Shown here piece after piece: positions 15,282-24,180 of a stretch of DNA of 64,000 bases. Below the pieces are notes generated by a model that worked only from the letters and a program-made list of their open reading frames with translations, was not told the origin of the DNA and ran no database searches. Positions within the stretch are counted from its first letter, which is position 1. Each line of letters begins with the position of its first letter. Origin of the DNA: JAGWBD01 sp965197455. Its GTDB lineage: Bacteria; Chloroflexota; Anaerolineae; Aggregatilineales; Phototrophicaceae. The stretch is from contig OZ240208.1 of assembly GCA_965197455.1 (NCBI GenBank), positions 2,294,001 through 2,358,000 on the forward strand. Reading direction: 5' to 3'. A program made the translations under genes and the position numbers.

Positions 15282-16798
15282 TGAGCGGACTGGAACAGTT
15301 ATTGCAGGACCCGGCCGCGATGGTCGTGGTGCTGGTGGCCGGCGCCGCCGGCGCCCTGCTGGTCCTGTTTGTGGCGCTGTTTCTGTTGCGTGGGCGCGAC
15401 CGTGAGCTGCGGGCGCTGCGGGTGGATCACAGCCTGGAGCGCGACCGGCGCGCGCGGCTGGAAGTGGAGAAGGAAACCCTGGACGGGCAGTTGATCACTG
15501 CGCGCGCGGAAGTGGAACGTCTGCATGCGGCGCAGGAGGAAACGCAAGACCTGCTGAACGAGGCCCGCAACGGCAGCACGCGCCTGGAAAGCGAGAAGCT
15601 GGCGCTGGACACGCGCCTGGGCGAGGCGCAGCGCGAGCGTGACGAGCGCGAGCGGCAACGGGAGGCGCTGCGCGAGCGCCTGGAAGAGTGGCGCAACAAG
15701 GTGACGGAGCTGGAATCGCAGGCGCAGCATGGCGTACAGCTGCGCGCGCAACTGGAGAACGCCGAGAAGCGTCTGAAGGAGACCTTTGACTCGCTTTCGG
15801 GCAAGGCGCTGGAGAGCAACCGCGAACTGCTGCTGGCCGATTTGCGGCGCGAGAACACGAACGCGCAGAAGTCGGTGGACGGCCTGGTGAAGCCCATCGG
15901 CGAGACGCTGGCGGCGCTGCAGAAATCGCAGAGCAGCCTCGATACGCGCATCAGCGACCTGCGCCAGAACTCGACGGACCTGGAAGACCAGACGCGCAAG
16001 CTGGTCAACGCGCTGCGGCGCCCGGAACAGCGCGGCCGCTGGGGCGAGCTGCAGCTGCGGCGTTGCGTCGAGCTGGCCGGGATGCAGCACTATGTGGACT
16101 TTGTGGAGCAGGAGACCATCCCCGGCGCCGGTCAACGGCCGGACATGATCGTGCATCTGCCCAACAACCGCCGCATCGTGGTGGACGCCAAGACGCCGAT
16201 GGACGCCTACATTTCCGCGTGGGAGACGCAGGACGAGGCCGAGCGCGGCCAGTTTCTGCAGCAACATGCAGAGCAGGTGCGGCGCAGCCTCGACAGCCTC
16301 TCGCAGAAGCGCTACCAGGACAGCCTGGATGACAGCCCGGACTTCGTGGTCATGTTCCTGCCAGGCGAGGTCTTCTACAGCGCCGCACTGGAGCAGCACC
16401 CCGCCCTCTTCGAGCATGGCATGGAGAGCCACGTGCTGATCGCCACGCCGACCATTCTGGTGGCGCTGCTGCGCTCGGTGCACATGGGCTGGCGCGAGGC
16501 GGAACTGGCGCGCGAGGCCGAGGAGATCGGGCGCCAGGGCCAGGAACTGTACCGGCGCGCGAACACCCTGGTGATGGGTCTGGCCGGCATCCGCAAGGGC
16601 CTGGACAATAGCGTCAGGGCCTACAACAAGGCGGTCGGCTCGCTGAACAGCCGCTTCATTCCGCAGGTGCAACGCTTCCGCGACCTGCACTCGATCAGCG
16701 GCGAGGAGTTGCCGGAGCTGGACCCGCTGGCCGGCGACCTGCGCAAGCCGCGCAAACTAACCATGAAAGTGGATTCGGACGAGGACGACGACGAGTAG
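15281..16798 (+). CDS. rmuC: DNA recombination protein RmuC homologue
   Basis: 505 residues. An N-terminal membrane segment (about 12-38, VVVLVAGAAGALLVLFVALF) is followed by a long Glu/Arg-rich coiled coil to about residue 200. The conserved RmuC domain then begins (RPEQRGRWGELQLRRCVELA, PDMIVHLPNNRRIVVDAKTP); the Asp and VDAK residues fit a PD-(D/E)XK-like nuclease core. It ends in an acidic tail (DSDEDDDE). Thought to limit inversion at short inverted repeats and to act on DNA at the membrane. Placement between two glyoxalase-fold genes is unusual. Confidence 0.93.
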   Translation: MSGLEQLLQDPAAMVVVLVAGAAGALLVLFVALFLLRGRDRELRALRVDHSLERDRRARLEVEKETLDGQLITARAEVERLHAAQEETQDLLNEARNGSTRLESEKLALDTRLGEAQRERDERERQREALRERLEEWRNKVTELESQAQHGVQLRAQLENAEKRLKETFDSLSGKALESNRELLLADLRRENTNAQKSVDGLVKPIGETLAALQKSQSSLDTRISDLRQNSTDLEDQTRKLVNALRRPEQRGRWGELQLRRCVELAGMQHYVDFVEQETIPGAGQRPDMIVHLPNNRRIVVDAKTPMDAYISAWETQDEAERGQFLQQHAEQVRRSLDSLSQKRYQDSLDDSPDFVVMFLPGEVFYSAALEQHPALFEHGMESHVLIATPTILVALLRSVHMGWREAELAREAEEIGRQGQELYRRANTLVMGLAGIRKGLDNSVRAYNKAVGSLNSRFIPQVQRFRDLHSISGEELPELDPLAGDLRKPRKLTMKVDSDEDDDE

Positions 16799-16824
16799 CG
16801 GCCCGCTGGCCGCAGGAGGCTTCC

Positions 16825-17304
16825 ATGGGCGCAGTCACCATTCTCGATCATATATCGGTCACGGTCAGCGACATGGAGCGCTCGCTGGCCTTTTATTGCG
16901 ACCTGCTGGGCATGGAGGTGGTCGAGCGGCACCGGCTGGAGGGCGACACCATCTCGCGCATGGCGGGCAAGCCCGAGGTCGTGATGCAGGTGGTGCGCAT
17001 CAAGGCGCCGGGCTCGCCGAAGGTGCTGCTGGATTTGCAGCAGTATCTGCAGCCGGATGGCGGCGTTTCCAACGCGCAGCTGGGCGATGCCGCGCATGCG
17101 CACTTCTGCTTCGGCGTGCCGGACGTGTGGGGCACGTATCGCGAATGGAAGGCGCAGGGCGTCGACTTCGTCTCGGAGCCGGTCACCTTTGACCTGGGCT
17201 GGGGCGTGGTGCACGTGGTCTTCTTCAAGGACCCGGACGGCTTCGTGCTGGAGCTGGTGCAGGACCCCATCGAGCTGAAGGATGGCGCGGAGATGCCTGG
17301 ATGA
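16825..17304 (+). CDS. VOC family protein 2
   Basis: 159 residues. N-terminal ILDHISVTVSDMERSLAFYC (His9 ligand) and C-terminal HVVFFKDPDGFVLELVQD match the VOC fold. It resembles VOC 1 in both end motifs, but the middle part is different (FDLQ versus LQQYLQPDGG), so the two are not a recent duplication. GCAGGAGG lies 7 bases before the ATG. The stop overlaps the next SDR start (ATGA). Confidence 0.87.
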   Translation: MGAVTILDHISVTVSDMERSLAFYCDLLGMEVVERHRLEGDTISRMAGKPEVVMQVVRIKAPGSPKVLLDLQQYLQPDGGVSNAQLGDAAHAHFCFGVPDVWGTYREWKAQGVDFVSEPVTFDLGWGVVHVVFFKDPDGFVLELVQDPIELKDGAEMPG

Positions 17305-18107
17305 GCGGCGAACCACGTTACGGGCTGGAGGGCCAGGCGGCCATCGTCACGGGCGCGGGCCGCGGCATTGGCCGCAGTATTGCGCTCCGGCTGGCGCGCG
17401 AGGGCGTGAGCGTGACCATCGCCGACATCGACGGGGCCAACGCCGGGTCGGTCGCGCGGGAGATTCAGGCGGCGGGCGGCGCAAGCCTGGCTGTGAGCGC
17501 GGACGTGACGCAGCGCGAGCAGGTCGAGGCGATGGTGGCCGCGACGCTGGCGCAGTTTGAACGCCTCGACATCCTCGTCAACAACGCCGGCATCGGCATC
17601 GTAATGCCGCTGCTGGACACGGACGAGGCGGCCTGGGACGCGCAGATGAACGTCAACGCGAAGGGCACGCTGCTCTGCTCGCAGGCGGCGGCGCGGCGCA
17701 TGATTGCGCAGGGCCGCGGCGGACGCATCATCAACAACGCTTCGGGCGCGGGCAAGATTGCGCCAGGCGCGGCCACGCCCCTCGGCGCCTACGCGGCCAG
17801 CAAGCACGCGGTCGTGGGCCTGACGCGGCAGCTGGGGGCCGAGCTGGCGCAGCACCGCATTCTGGTCAACTGCATTTGCGCGGGCATCGTCGATACGGAC
17901 ATGTGGGCGCTGATCGACCGCGGCGTGGCCGCGCTGGAGGGCGCGCCGGTCGGCTCGGTGTTGCAGCGCGCGGTGGACAGCATCCCGCTGGGGCGCGTGC
18001 AGCAGCCGGACGACGTGGCCAACATGGTCGCCTTTCTGGCTTCAAGCGACGCCTGCTACAGCACCGGCCAGGCTTTTAATGTGAGCGGCGGGATGTTGCC
18101 GTATTAG
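17301..18107 (+). CDS. SDR family oxidoreductase 2
   Basis: 268 residues; TGAGRGIG at 17-24, NNAG near 95, Tyr164 and Lys168 in YAASK. It has an extended loop before the C-terminus (DRGVAALEGAPVGSVLQRAV) longer than in SDR 1, resembling 2,3-butanediol or sorbitol dehydrogenase-like members. It starts in a 4-base overlap with VOC 2 and precedes the E1-beta gene by 57 bases, with a short duplication at the junction. Substrate not assignable from sequence alone. Confidence 0.9.
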   Translation: MSGEPRYGLEGQAAIVTGAGRGIGRSIALRLAREGVSVTIADIDGANAGSVAREIQAAGGASLAVSADVTQREQVEAMVAATLAQFERLDILVNNAGIGIVMPLLDTDEAAWDAQMNVNAKGTLLCSQAAARRMIAQGRGGRIINNASGAGKIAPGAATPLGAYAASKHAVVGLTRQLGAELAQHRILVNCICAGIVDTDMWALIDRGVAALEGAPVGSVLQRAVDSIPLGRVQQPDDVANMVAFLASSDACYSTGQAFNVSGGMLPY

Positions 18108-18141
18108 CGACCCGCTGTGTGCATTGGGATGTTGCCGTATT
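18090..18141 (+). repeat. 36-bp micro-duplication at an SDR / E1-beta junction
   Basis: The 16-mer GGGATGTTGCCGTATT occurs at 18090-18105 (end of the SDR gene) and again at 18126-18141 in the spacer, both followed by (A/G)GCG. It looks like a tandem duplication of the gene end. Confidence 0.75.
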
Positions 18142-18164
18142 GGCGCCAGCGCAGGAGATGAGCG

Positions 18165-19178
18165 ATGACGGGGAATGACATGGGCAACGGGACGCGCGAG
18201 ATCACCTTCGGCCAGGCGATCAACGAGGCGCTGCACGAGGAAATGGCGCGCGACGAGCAGATTCTGCTCATCGGCGAGGATGTCGGCCGCGCCGGCGGCG
18301 TCTACAAGATCACGGACGGCCTGTTCAAGGCCTTTGGTGAGGAACGTGTGCTGGACAGCCCCATCTCCGAGGCAGGCATCACCGGCGTGGGCGTGGGCGC
18401 GGCGCTGAGCGGGCAGCGGCCGGTGGTTGAGATCATGTTCGGCGACTTCACCGCGCTGGTGATGGACCAGATCGTCAATCAGGCCGCCAAGATTCATTAC
18501 ATGTCGGGCGGCAAATGGCGCGTGCCGATGGTGTTGCGCACGACGATGGGCGCGGGCCGCCGCGCCGCCGCGCAGCACTCGCAGAGTCTGCACGCCTGGT
18601 ACTGTCACATCCCCGGCCTGAAGGTGGTGCTGCCCTCTTCGCCGCATGACGCCAAGGGCCTGCTGAAGTCGGCCATCCGCGATGACAGCCCGGTCATTTT
18701 CTTCGAGGACAAGATGATGTACCAGGAGAGTGGGCCGGTGCCCGCGGGCGACTACTGCATCCCGCTGGGCGAGGCGGCTGTGTGCCGCGAAGGCGAGGAC
18801 ATCACCCTGATCGCCACTTCCAGCATGGTCGCTGTGGCGCTGACGGCGGCGGTGGAGCTGGCGGCGCAGGGCATCAGCGCGGAGGTGATCGACCCGCGCA
18901 CGCTGGCGCCGCTGGACGAGGCGACGCTGGTGGAGTCGGTGCGCAAGACCTCGCGCTGCATCGTGATTGACGAAGGCTACCGGCGCTTCGGCGCGACGGC
19001 CGAGCTGGCGGCGCTGTTGGCCGAGCAGGCCTTCTACCACCTGGATGCGCCGGTGCTGCGCATTGGCGCGATGGACGTGCCGGTGCCCTTCAGCCCCTCG
19101 CTGGAGGACCAGACGATTCCGGATGTGGCGACCGTGGTCGCGCGCGCGCAGGAACTTGTGCGCGGCCAGGCGGGTTGA
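18165..19178 (+). CDS. 2-oxoacid dehydrogenase E1 component, beta subunit (AcoB/PdhB type)
   Basis: 337 residues. Thiamine-diphosphate E1-beta with typical blocks: LLIGEDVGRAGGVYKITDGL, SPISEAGITGVGVGAALSG, AAAQHSQSLHAWYCHIPGLK, and the C-terminal transketolase part (LIATSSMVAVALTAA, VIDPRTLAPLDE, VIDEGYRRFG). Forms the alpha2beta2 decarboxylase with the E1-alpha subunit encoded 8 kb downstream at 26249. Followed by E2 after 4 bases. ATG 18165 has GGAG 8 bases upstream. Substrate could be pyruvate, acetoin or a branched 2-oxoacid; sequence alone does not decide. Confidence 0.92.
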   Translation: MTGNDMGNGTREITFGQAINEALHEEMARDEQILLIGEDVGRAGGVYKITDGLFKAFGEERVLDSPISEAGITGVGVGAALSGQRPVVEIMFGDFTALVMDQIVNQAAKIHYMSGGKWRVPMVLRTTMGAGRRAAAQHSQSLHAWYCHIPGLKVVLPSSPHDAKGLLKSAIRDDSPVIFFEDKMMYQESGPVPAGDYCIPLGEAAVCREGEDITLIATSSMVAVALTAAVELAAQGISAEVIDPRTLAPLDEATLVESVRKTSRCIVIDEGYRRFGATAELAALLAEQAFYHLDAPVLRIGAMDVPVPFSPSLEDQTIPDVATVVARAQELVRGQAG

Positions 19179-19182
19179 GTCC

Positions 19183-20517
19183 ATGTATCGAGTGGTGATG
19201 CCGGCGCTGGAGATGGCCCAGGATACGGGCACGCTGTTGCGCTGGCTGAAGAATGAGGGCGACGCGGTGCAACGCGGCGAACCCTTGATGGAGATTGAGA
19301 CCGACAAGGTCACGCTGGAGATCGAGTCCGGTGGCAGCGGCGTGCTGACGCAGGTCAGCGCCGGGCCAGGCGACGAGGTGCCGGTGGGCCAGGTGATCGC
19401 CCTGTTGCTGGCTAAAGGTGAGGACGCGCCCGCAAAAGTCAGTGTAAATACGGCCACAGCGGCCACTGCGGCCACAGCGTCGACAGTAGCGAGCGCCATG
19501 CCGGTGAGGCCAGTGTCCGCGTCCACCACGGTGGCGGCCAGTCCGCTGGCGCGGCGCCTGGCAGCGGAGCATGGCGTGGATCTGAATGAGGTGCCGTCAT
19601 TGTCCGGTCGCATTTCAAAGGCGGATGTGCTGGCCTGGCTGGAGCGTGAGGCGGCAGCGGCTGACCAGCGTGTGCTGGCTTCGCCGCTGGCGCGGCGTCT
19701 GGCCGGGGAGCGGGGCATCGACCTCGCGACGCTGGCGGGCAGCGGCCCGCAGGGCGCGGTGCTCGCCGGCGATATTCAGGCGGTCGCGCCCGCAGCGGCG
19801 CCCGCCCTCGCCGCTGCTGACGACGAAGTGTTGCGCGTCGTGCCGCTGACCGGCATGCGCGGCGCCATCGCGGCGCGCACCCAGGCCAGCGCCCGGAACG
19901 CGCCGCATATCTCCCTGACCCTGTCGGCGGACATGAGCGCAGCGCTTCAATTGCAGCAGCAACTCTCTCCGGCAGTAGAGGCCGCCAGCGGCCACAAGCT
20001 GACCTTGACGACGCTGCTGGCGCGCGTGGTCAGCGCGACCCTGCAGACGCATCCGCGGCTGAACGCGCAGTTGCTGGAGGACGGGATTCACGAGCTCCGC
20101 CCGGTGCATCTGGGCGTGGCGGTGGCGCTGGATGATGGCCTGCTGGTGCCGGTCATCCGCGACTGTCAGGCGCTGGGTCTGGCGCAGCTGCAGGCCAGCT
20201 TGCAGCAGCTGACGCAGCGCGCCCGCGCGCGGACCTTGACGGTGGCGGAACTGCGTGGCGCCACCTTCACGCTGAGCAATCTGGGGATGTACGGCATCGA
20301 ACATTTCAGCGCGATTATCAACCCGCCCGAGGTGGCCATCCTCGCCGTGGGCGCGCTGCAGGAACGTGTCGTGGCAGTGGCGGGCCAGGCAGTAGTACGG
20401 CCGATGCTGCAGCTGACCATCAACGTCGATCACCGCGCAGTGGACGGCGCCGTCGCGGCGGCCTTCCTGCGCGACCTGAAGAACCTGCTGGAAGATCCTT
20501 GGTCGCTACTCGTCTGA
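19183..20517 (+). CDS. 2-oxoacid dehydrogenase E2 (dihydrolipoamide acyltransferase) with two peripheral-subunit-binding-like domains
   Basis: 444 residues. Lipoyl domain 1-80 with the modified Lys42 in EIETDKVTLEIE; an Ala/Thr/Val linker; a first subunit-binding domain at about 119-153 (ASPLARRLAAEHGVDL) and a second at about 166-200 (ASPLARRLAGERGIDL); then the catalytic domain ending NVDHRAVDGAVAA with His417 and Asp421. Transfers the acyl group from lipoate to CoA. Most E2 proteins carry one binding domain, so the tandem copy is unusual. ATG 19183 lies 4 bases after E1-beta. No E3 gene is in the window. Confidence 0.92.
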   Translation: MYRVVMPALEMAQDTGTLLRWLKNEGDAVQRGEPLMEIETDKVTLEIESGGSGVLTQVSAGPGDEVPVGQVIALLLAKGEDAPAKVSVNTATAATAATASTVASAMPVRPVSASTTVAASPLARRLAAEHGVDLNEVPSLSGRISKADVLAWLEREAAAADQRVLASPLARRLAGERGIDLATLAGSGPQGAVLAGDIQAVAPAAAPALAAADDEVLRVVPLTGMRGAIAARTQASARNAPHISLTLSADMSAALQLQQQLSPAVEAASGHKLTLTTLLARVVSATLQTHPRLNAQLLEDGIHELRPVHLGVAVALDDGLLVPVIRDCQALGLAQLQASLQQLTQRARARTLTVAELRGATFTLSNLGMYGIEHFSAIINPPEVAILAVGALQERVVAVAGQAVVRPMLQLTINVDHRAVDGAVAAAFLRDLKNLLEDPWSLLV

Positions 20518-20629
20518 GAGGACGCGGGGTGACCGGTGCCTGAAGGATAAGTGAAAGGAGAATTCACATACCGTGAATGTACAGTGCAGGAAACTCCGTG
20601 AGCCACAATTTTACCTGAAAGGACAGAAA

Positions 20630-22183
20630 ATGTTGCAGAGAAAAACCGTTCTGACGATCAGCCTGCTGCTCTTGCTGCTGCTGCCCGCAACGGGCGCGCT
20701 GCAGGCGCAGGACAACACCCTCGTCATCGCTGTCGGCATCGAGCCGGTCAGCATGGATGTCTGGCGCGGCTTCGCCGAAACGGGCGGGCCGGGCTTCCTC
20801 AACGCCGTCGAGCAGTTGGTCACGCGCGATTTCGCCTCGGGCGAGATGGTGCCGTTGCTGGCGACCGCCTGGGAGCAGATCGACGATCGCAGCATCCAGT
20901 TCACGCTGCGCGAAGGCGTCTCCTTCCACGATGGCTCGGCCTTCAACGCCGAGGCCGCGGCCGTCAGCATCAATCACACCTTCGACCCCGAAAACGCCTT
21001 CGATCTGCTCGACTTCGTCGGCTCGATGAGCGCCGAGGCCGTGGGCGACTACACGCTCAACGTCTCGACGCCGGAGCCGGACCCGATTCTGCTGAGCAAG
21101 ATGTACTTCGTGCCGATTGGCTCGGCGCAGCAGCTGGCGGATGACCCGGATTCCTACCACACCAACCTGATCGGCACCGGCCCCTACCGCTTCGCCGAAT
21201 GGAGCCGCGGCGAGTCCATCACCTACGAGGCCAACCCGGACTGGTGGGGCCTCGGCATGATGGAAGAGGCCGGCGGTGAAGTCTCCTTCGACACGGCCGT
21301 CTACCGCTTCCTGGCGGAAGATCAGGTACGCACGGCCGCGGTGCAGGCCGGCGAGGCGCACATCGCACAGTACATCACGCCCGACCAGTGCGCCGAGGTG
21401 TCCATGAGCGACAACGCGCGCTGTGAGTCGGCCGCCAGCGTGGAGACGATCTTCATCCGCATGGATACCAACAGCCCGATGCTGGGCGACGTGCGCGTGC
21501 GCCGCGCCCTGCAGCTGGCCATCGACGAGGACCTGATCATCGAGACCATTCTGGGCGGCACGGCCACCGCCGCCGGGCAGATCGTGAACGCGACGGCGCT
21601 GGGCCACAACCCGGACGTCGCGCCCTATCCCTACGACCCGGAGGGGGCCAGCGCGCTGCTGGCAGCCGCGGCCGCGGACGGCGTGCCGATTGACATGCCC
21701 ATCACGCTGGGCGCGCGCATCGCCGTGATGCCGGGCATCGACGAGACCTTGCAGGCCGTCGCCAGCATGTGGGCCGACGTCGGCCTGGACGTGTCGATCG
21801 AGTTCTTCGACCCCGAGGGCTTCGGCAAGGTGATGCTGATCAACATCAAGGACGTGCCGCCGGAGCGCAACTTCATCGGCGTTCACCTGCATGGTCAGGA
21901 ACTCCTCGACTATCACGTCTCCTACAAATTCTACTTCTCCTGCGACGGCATCCTCTCCGTGTACTGCAACGAGGAAGCGGATGCCTTGTGGAACGCTGCG
22001 GCGTCACAATCCGGCGCCGAGCGCGACGCAACGCTGCAGCAGGTCAACCAGCTGGTACATGACGACGTTGCCGCCGGTTACATCGGGCATCTGGACCTGT
22101 CCTACGCGGTGAGCAACGATTTGAACTGGGAGCTCAAGCTCGATCATCGTCTGCAGGCCAAGGAAATGTCGTTGGCGGGCTAG
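20630..22183 (+). CDS. ABC transporter substrate-binding protein, family 5 (peptide/opine/nickel type)
   Basis: 517 residues. Signal peptide MLQRKTVLTISLLLLLLLPA with cleavage near LQAQ. Mature sequence has LVTRDFASGEMVPLLATAWE, FTLREGVSFHDGSAFNAEAA and TGPYRFAEWSRGESITYEAN, the hallmarks of the SBP_bac_5 family. ATG 20630 has AAAGGA 5-8 bases upstream; an in-frame start near 20573 is disfavoured because it would precede the signal peptide. It heads an operon with two permeases and a fused ATPase. Ligand may be a small peptide, opine or glycoside; surrounding enzymes point to a carbon source. A hairpin follows the stop. Confidence 0.92.
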   Translation: MLQRKTVLTISLLLLLLLPATGALQAQDNTLVIAVGIEPVSMDVWRGFAETGGPGFLNAVEQLVTRDFASGEMVPLLATAWEQIDDRSIQFTLREGVSFHDGSAFNAEAAAVSINHTFDPENAFDLLDFVGSMSAEAVGDYTLNVSTPEPDPILLSKMYFVPIGSAQQLADDPDSYHTNLIGTGPYRFAEWSRGESITYEANPDWWGLGMMEEAGGEVSFDTAVYRFLAEDQVRTAAVQAGEAHIAQYITPDQCAEVSMSDNARCESAASVETIFIRMDTNSPMLGDVRVRRALQLAIDEDLIIETILGGTATAAGQIVNATALGHNPDVAPYPYDPEGASALLAAAAADGVPIDMPITLGARIAVMPGIDETLQAVASMWADVGLDVSIEFFDPEGFGKVMLINIKDVPPERNFIGVHLHGQELLDYHVSYKFYFSCDGILSVYCNEEADALWNAAASQSGAERDATLQQVNQLVHDDVAAGYIGHLDLSYAVSNDLNWELKLDHRLQAKEMSLAG

Positions 22184-22203
22184 ACGCCGCTGACGAAGCG
22201 CAA

Positions 22204-22235
22204 GCGGCCCCTGGTGCTCTGCGGCCAGGGGCCGC
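22204..22235 (+). promoter_or_regulatory. Intercistronic stem-loop between binding protein and permease
   Basis: Perfect 11-bp stem (GCGGCCCCTGG / CCAGGGGCCGC) with a 10-nt loop, 20 bases after the binding-protein stop. No U-tract. Equivalent in position to the hairpins at 1606-1649 and 36582-36604. Confidence 0.7.
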
Positions 22236-22253
22236 CATGCAGGAGCATGTGAC

Positions 22254-23186
22254 ATACTCGGCTATCTGGGCAGACGCCTGTTGCAATCGGTGGCGGTGAC
22301 CTTCGCCGTGTTGACGATGGTCTTCCTCGCCGGTCGCATCCTCGGCGACCCGGTGCGTCTGGTGGTGGGCATCGAGGCTTCGGAGGAGCGTGTGCAGAGG
22401 GTGCGCGAGCAACTCAATCTCGACAAGCCGCTGGGCGAGCAGTATACGAACTTCATCGGCGACGCCCTGCGCCTCGAGTTCAGCAAATCCTTCTGGCAGA
22501 AGGTGCCCACGCTGCCACTGGTGCTGGCGCGCGTCCCGGCCACGCTCTACCTGGCGCTGGCGGCGCTGCTGCTGGCCGTGCCGCTGGGCATCACGCTGGG
22601 GGCGCTCTCCGCGCTGCGGCCCTGGTCGCTGCTGGACCGCATCACCAACGTGATTTCGCTGGGCGGCGTCTCGATCGTCGAGTTCTGGCTGGCGCTGATG
22701 CTCATCATCATCTTCCCGGTGCGCCTGGGGCTCTTCAAGACCTCCGGCTACGGCGGCCTCGAATACTTCGTGCTGCCGGCGCTGACGCTGTGTTACAAGC
22801 CGCTGGGGCGCATCGCGCAGATTTCGCGCAGCGCCATGCTCGACGAGCTGGCGAAACCCTACATCAAGGCGGCGCGCGCGCGCGGCCTCAGCGAGCGGCG
22901 CGTGGTCTTCGTACACGCGCTGAAGAACGCGGCCGTGCCCGTGCTGACCATCAGCGGCGATGAACTGGCGGCCCTGCTCAACGGCGCCATCATCGTCGAG
23001 ACGGTCTTCGGCTGGCCCGGCATCGGCAACCTGACCATCCAGGCGCTTAACCGGCGCGACCTGCCGCTGGTGGAGGCCACGGTCTTCGTGGTGGCCATCT
23101 TTATCATCCTGACGAACCTGCTGGTGGACATGGCCTACACCTGGCTCAACCCGCGCATCCGTTTTAATCAGCCACAGGGCGCGTGA
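22254..23186 (+). CDS. ABC transporter permease (DppB/GsiC family), apparent ATA start
   Basis: Inner-membrane permease of about 310 residues. The family N-terminus (LGYLGRRLLQSVAVTFAVL) is in frame only if reading begins at ATA 22254, which has an AGGAG 8 bases upstream but is not a normal start; the first conventional start in frame is TTG 22281, which would cut off LGYLGRRL. Either ATA is used or a G-to-A change or error altered ATG. Other hallmarks: LEFSKSFWQKVPTLPLVLAR, the EAA loop KAARARGLSERRVVFVHALK, and ETVFGWPGIGNL. Pairs with the DppC-type permease downstream. Confidence 0.88.
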   Translation: MLGYLGRRLLQSVAVTFAVLTMVFLAGRILGDPVRLVVGIEASEERVQRVREQLNLDKPLGEQYTNFIGDALRLEFSKSFWQKVPTLPLVLARVPATLYLALAALLLAVPLGITLGALSALRPWSLLDRITNVISLGGVSIVEFWLALMLIIIFPVRLGLFKTSGYGGLEYFVLPALTLCYKPLGRIAQISRSAMLDELAKPYIKAARARGLSERRVVFVHALKNAAVPVLTISGDELAALLNGAIIVETVFGWPGIGNLTIQALNRRDLPLVEATVFVVAIFIILTNLLVDMAYTWLNPRIRFNQPQGA

Positions 23187-23228
23187 CGTATGAGAGCCAG
23201 CAGCCTTCAGGCACAGGGCGCGTGACGT
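23173..23228 (+). repeat. 39-bp micro-duplication at the permease-permease junction
   Basis: The 17-mer CACAGGGCGCGTGACGT occurs at 23173-23189, spanning the stop of the first permease gene, and at 23212-23228, running into the GTG start of the second. The duplicate creates the spacer between them. Confidence 0.75.
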
Positions 23229-24180
23229 GAGCGCCAGCATCCGCCTTGACAGCGCCAGCGAGGCGCCGCGCAACGTCGGCTTCGGCCTGATTCTGCGGCG
23301 TCTGCTGAGCGACCCGGTGGCCGTCTTCTCATTGTTCGTGCTGGCGCTGTTGCTGATCGCCATGCTGGGTGCCGAGCGCGTGGCGCCTTACGATCCGTTG
23401 CGCCAGAACCTGCGCCTGCGCAACCATCCGCCGGGCACGCCGGCCGCCGTCGAGGGCGGCTTCCCGCATGTGCTGGGCACCGACGAGCTGGGCCGCGACC
23501 TGCTCAGCCGGCTGATATACGGCGCGCGCGTTTCCCTGGCGGTGGGGCTGAGCAGCGCCCTGCTCTCCGGCACTGCAGGCACGCTGCTGGGCATCCTCGC
23601 CGGCTATCACGGCGGGCGCGTCGACGATCTGATCATGCGCCTCGTTGATTTGCAGATGAGCTTCCCCTTTCTCTTGCTGGCGCTGCTGGTGCTGTATGCG
23701 CTGGGTTCGGGCTTTCTCAACGTGATTCTGGTGCTGGCGCTGGTGCGCTGGATGGTCTACGCGCGCGTGTCGCGCGGCCTGACGCTGGCCCTGCGCACCT
23801 CGCCCTTCATCGACGCCGCGCGCGTCACCGGCAACAGCGACCTGCGCATCATCCGGTACCATCTGTTGCCCAACCTGGCCTCGCCGCTGGTGATTTTGTT
23901 CACGCTGGAGATCGCGGCGCTGATTCTGGGCGAGGCCGCGCTGAGCTACCTCGGCTTCGGCGTGCAAAAGCCGGAGCCCTCCTGGGGTCTGATGATCGAG
24001 GCCGGCAAAAGCTATGTCAGCAGCGCCTGGTGGCTGACGACCTTTCCCGGTCTGGCCATTTTCCTGACGGCGCTGAGCCTTAACCTGCTGGCCGCCTCGC
24101 TGCGTTCCATCAGCGACCCGGTGCAACGCGAGCGCTGGCTCAACAGCGGCAGCGTCAGCGGCGGGCAGGAGCATTCATGA
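23227..24180 (+). CDS. ABC transporter permease (DppC/GsiD family)
   Basis: 317 residues, GTG start inside the duplicated junction. N-terminal cytoplasmic part, then a helix (AVFSLFVLALLLIAMLGAER) and the family segment APYDPLRQNLRLRNHPPGTP. HVLGTDELGRDLLSRLIYGARVSL is the DppC signature, and the EAA loop is DAARVTGNSDLRIIRYHLLPN. It ends with a helix (FLTALSLNLLAASLRSISDP). Forms the translocation pore with the upstream permease. The stop overlaps the ATPase start by 4 bases. Confidence 0.93.
   Translation: MSASIRLDSASEAPRNVGFGLILRRLLSDPVAVFSLFVLALLLIAMLGAERVAPYDPLRQNLRLRNHPPGTPAAVEGGFPHVLGTDELGRDLLSRLIYGARVSLAVGLSSALLSGTAGTLLGILAGYHGGRVDDLIMRLVDLQMSFPFLLLALLVLYALGSGFLNVILVLALVRWMVYARVSRGLTLALRTSPFIDAARVTGNSDLRIIRYHLLPNLASPLVILFTLEIAALILGEAALSYLGFGVQKPEPSWGLMIEAGKSYVSSAWWLTTFPGLAIFLTALSLNLLAASLRSISDPVQRERWLNSGSVSGGQEHS

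Noticed and set aside
15299..16690. 463-codon frame antisense to rmuC
   Set aside because: Overlaps the clear RmuC domain; low-complexity Leu/Gln/Arg/His sequence typical of shadows.
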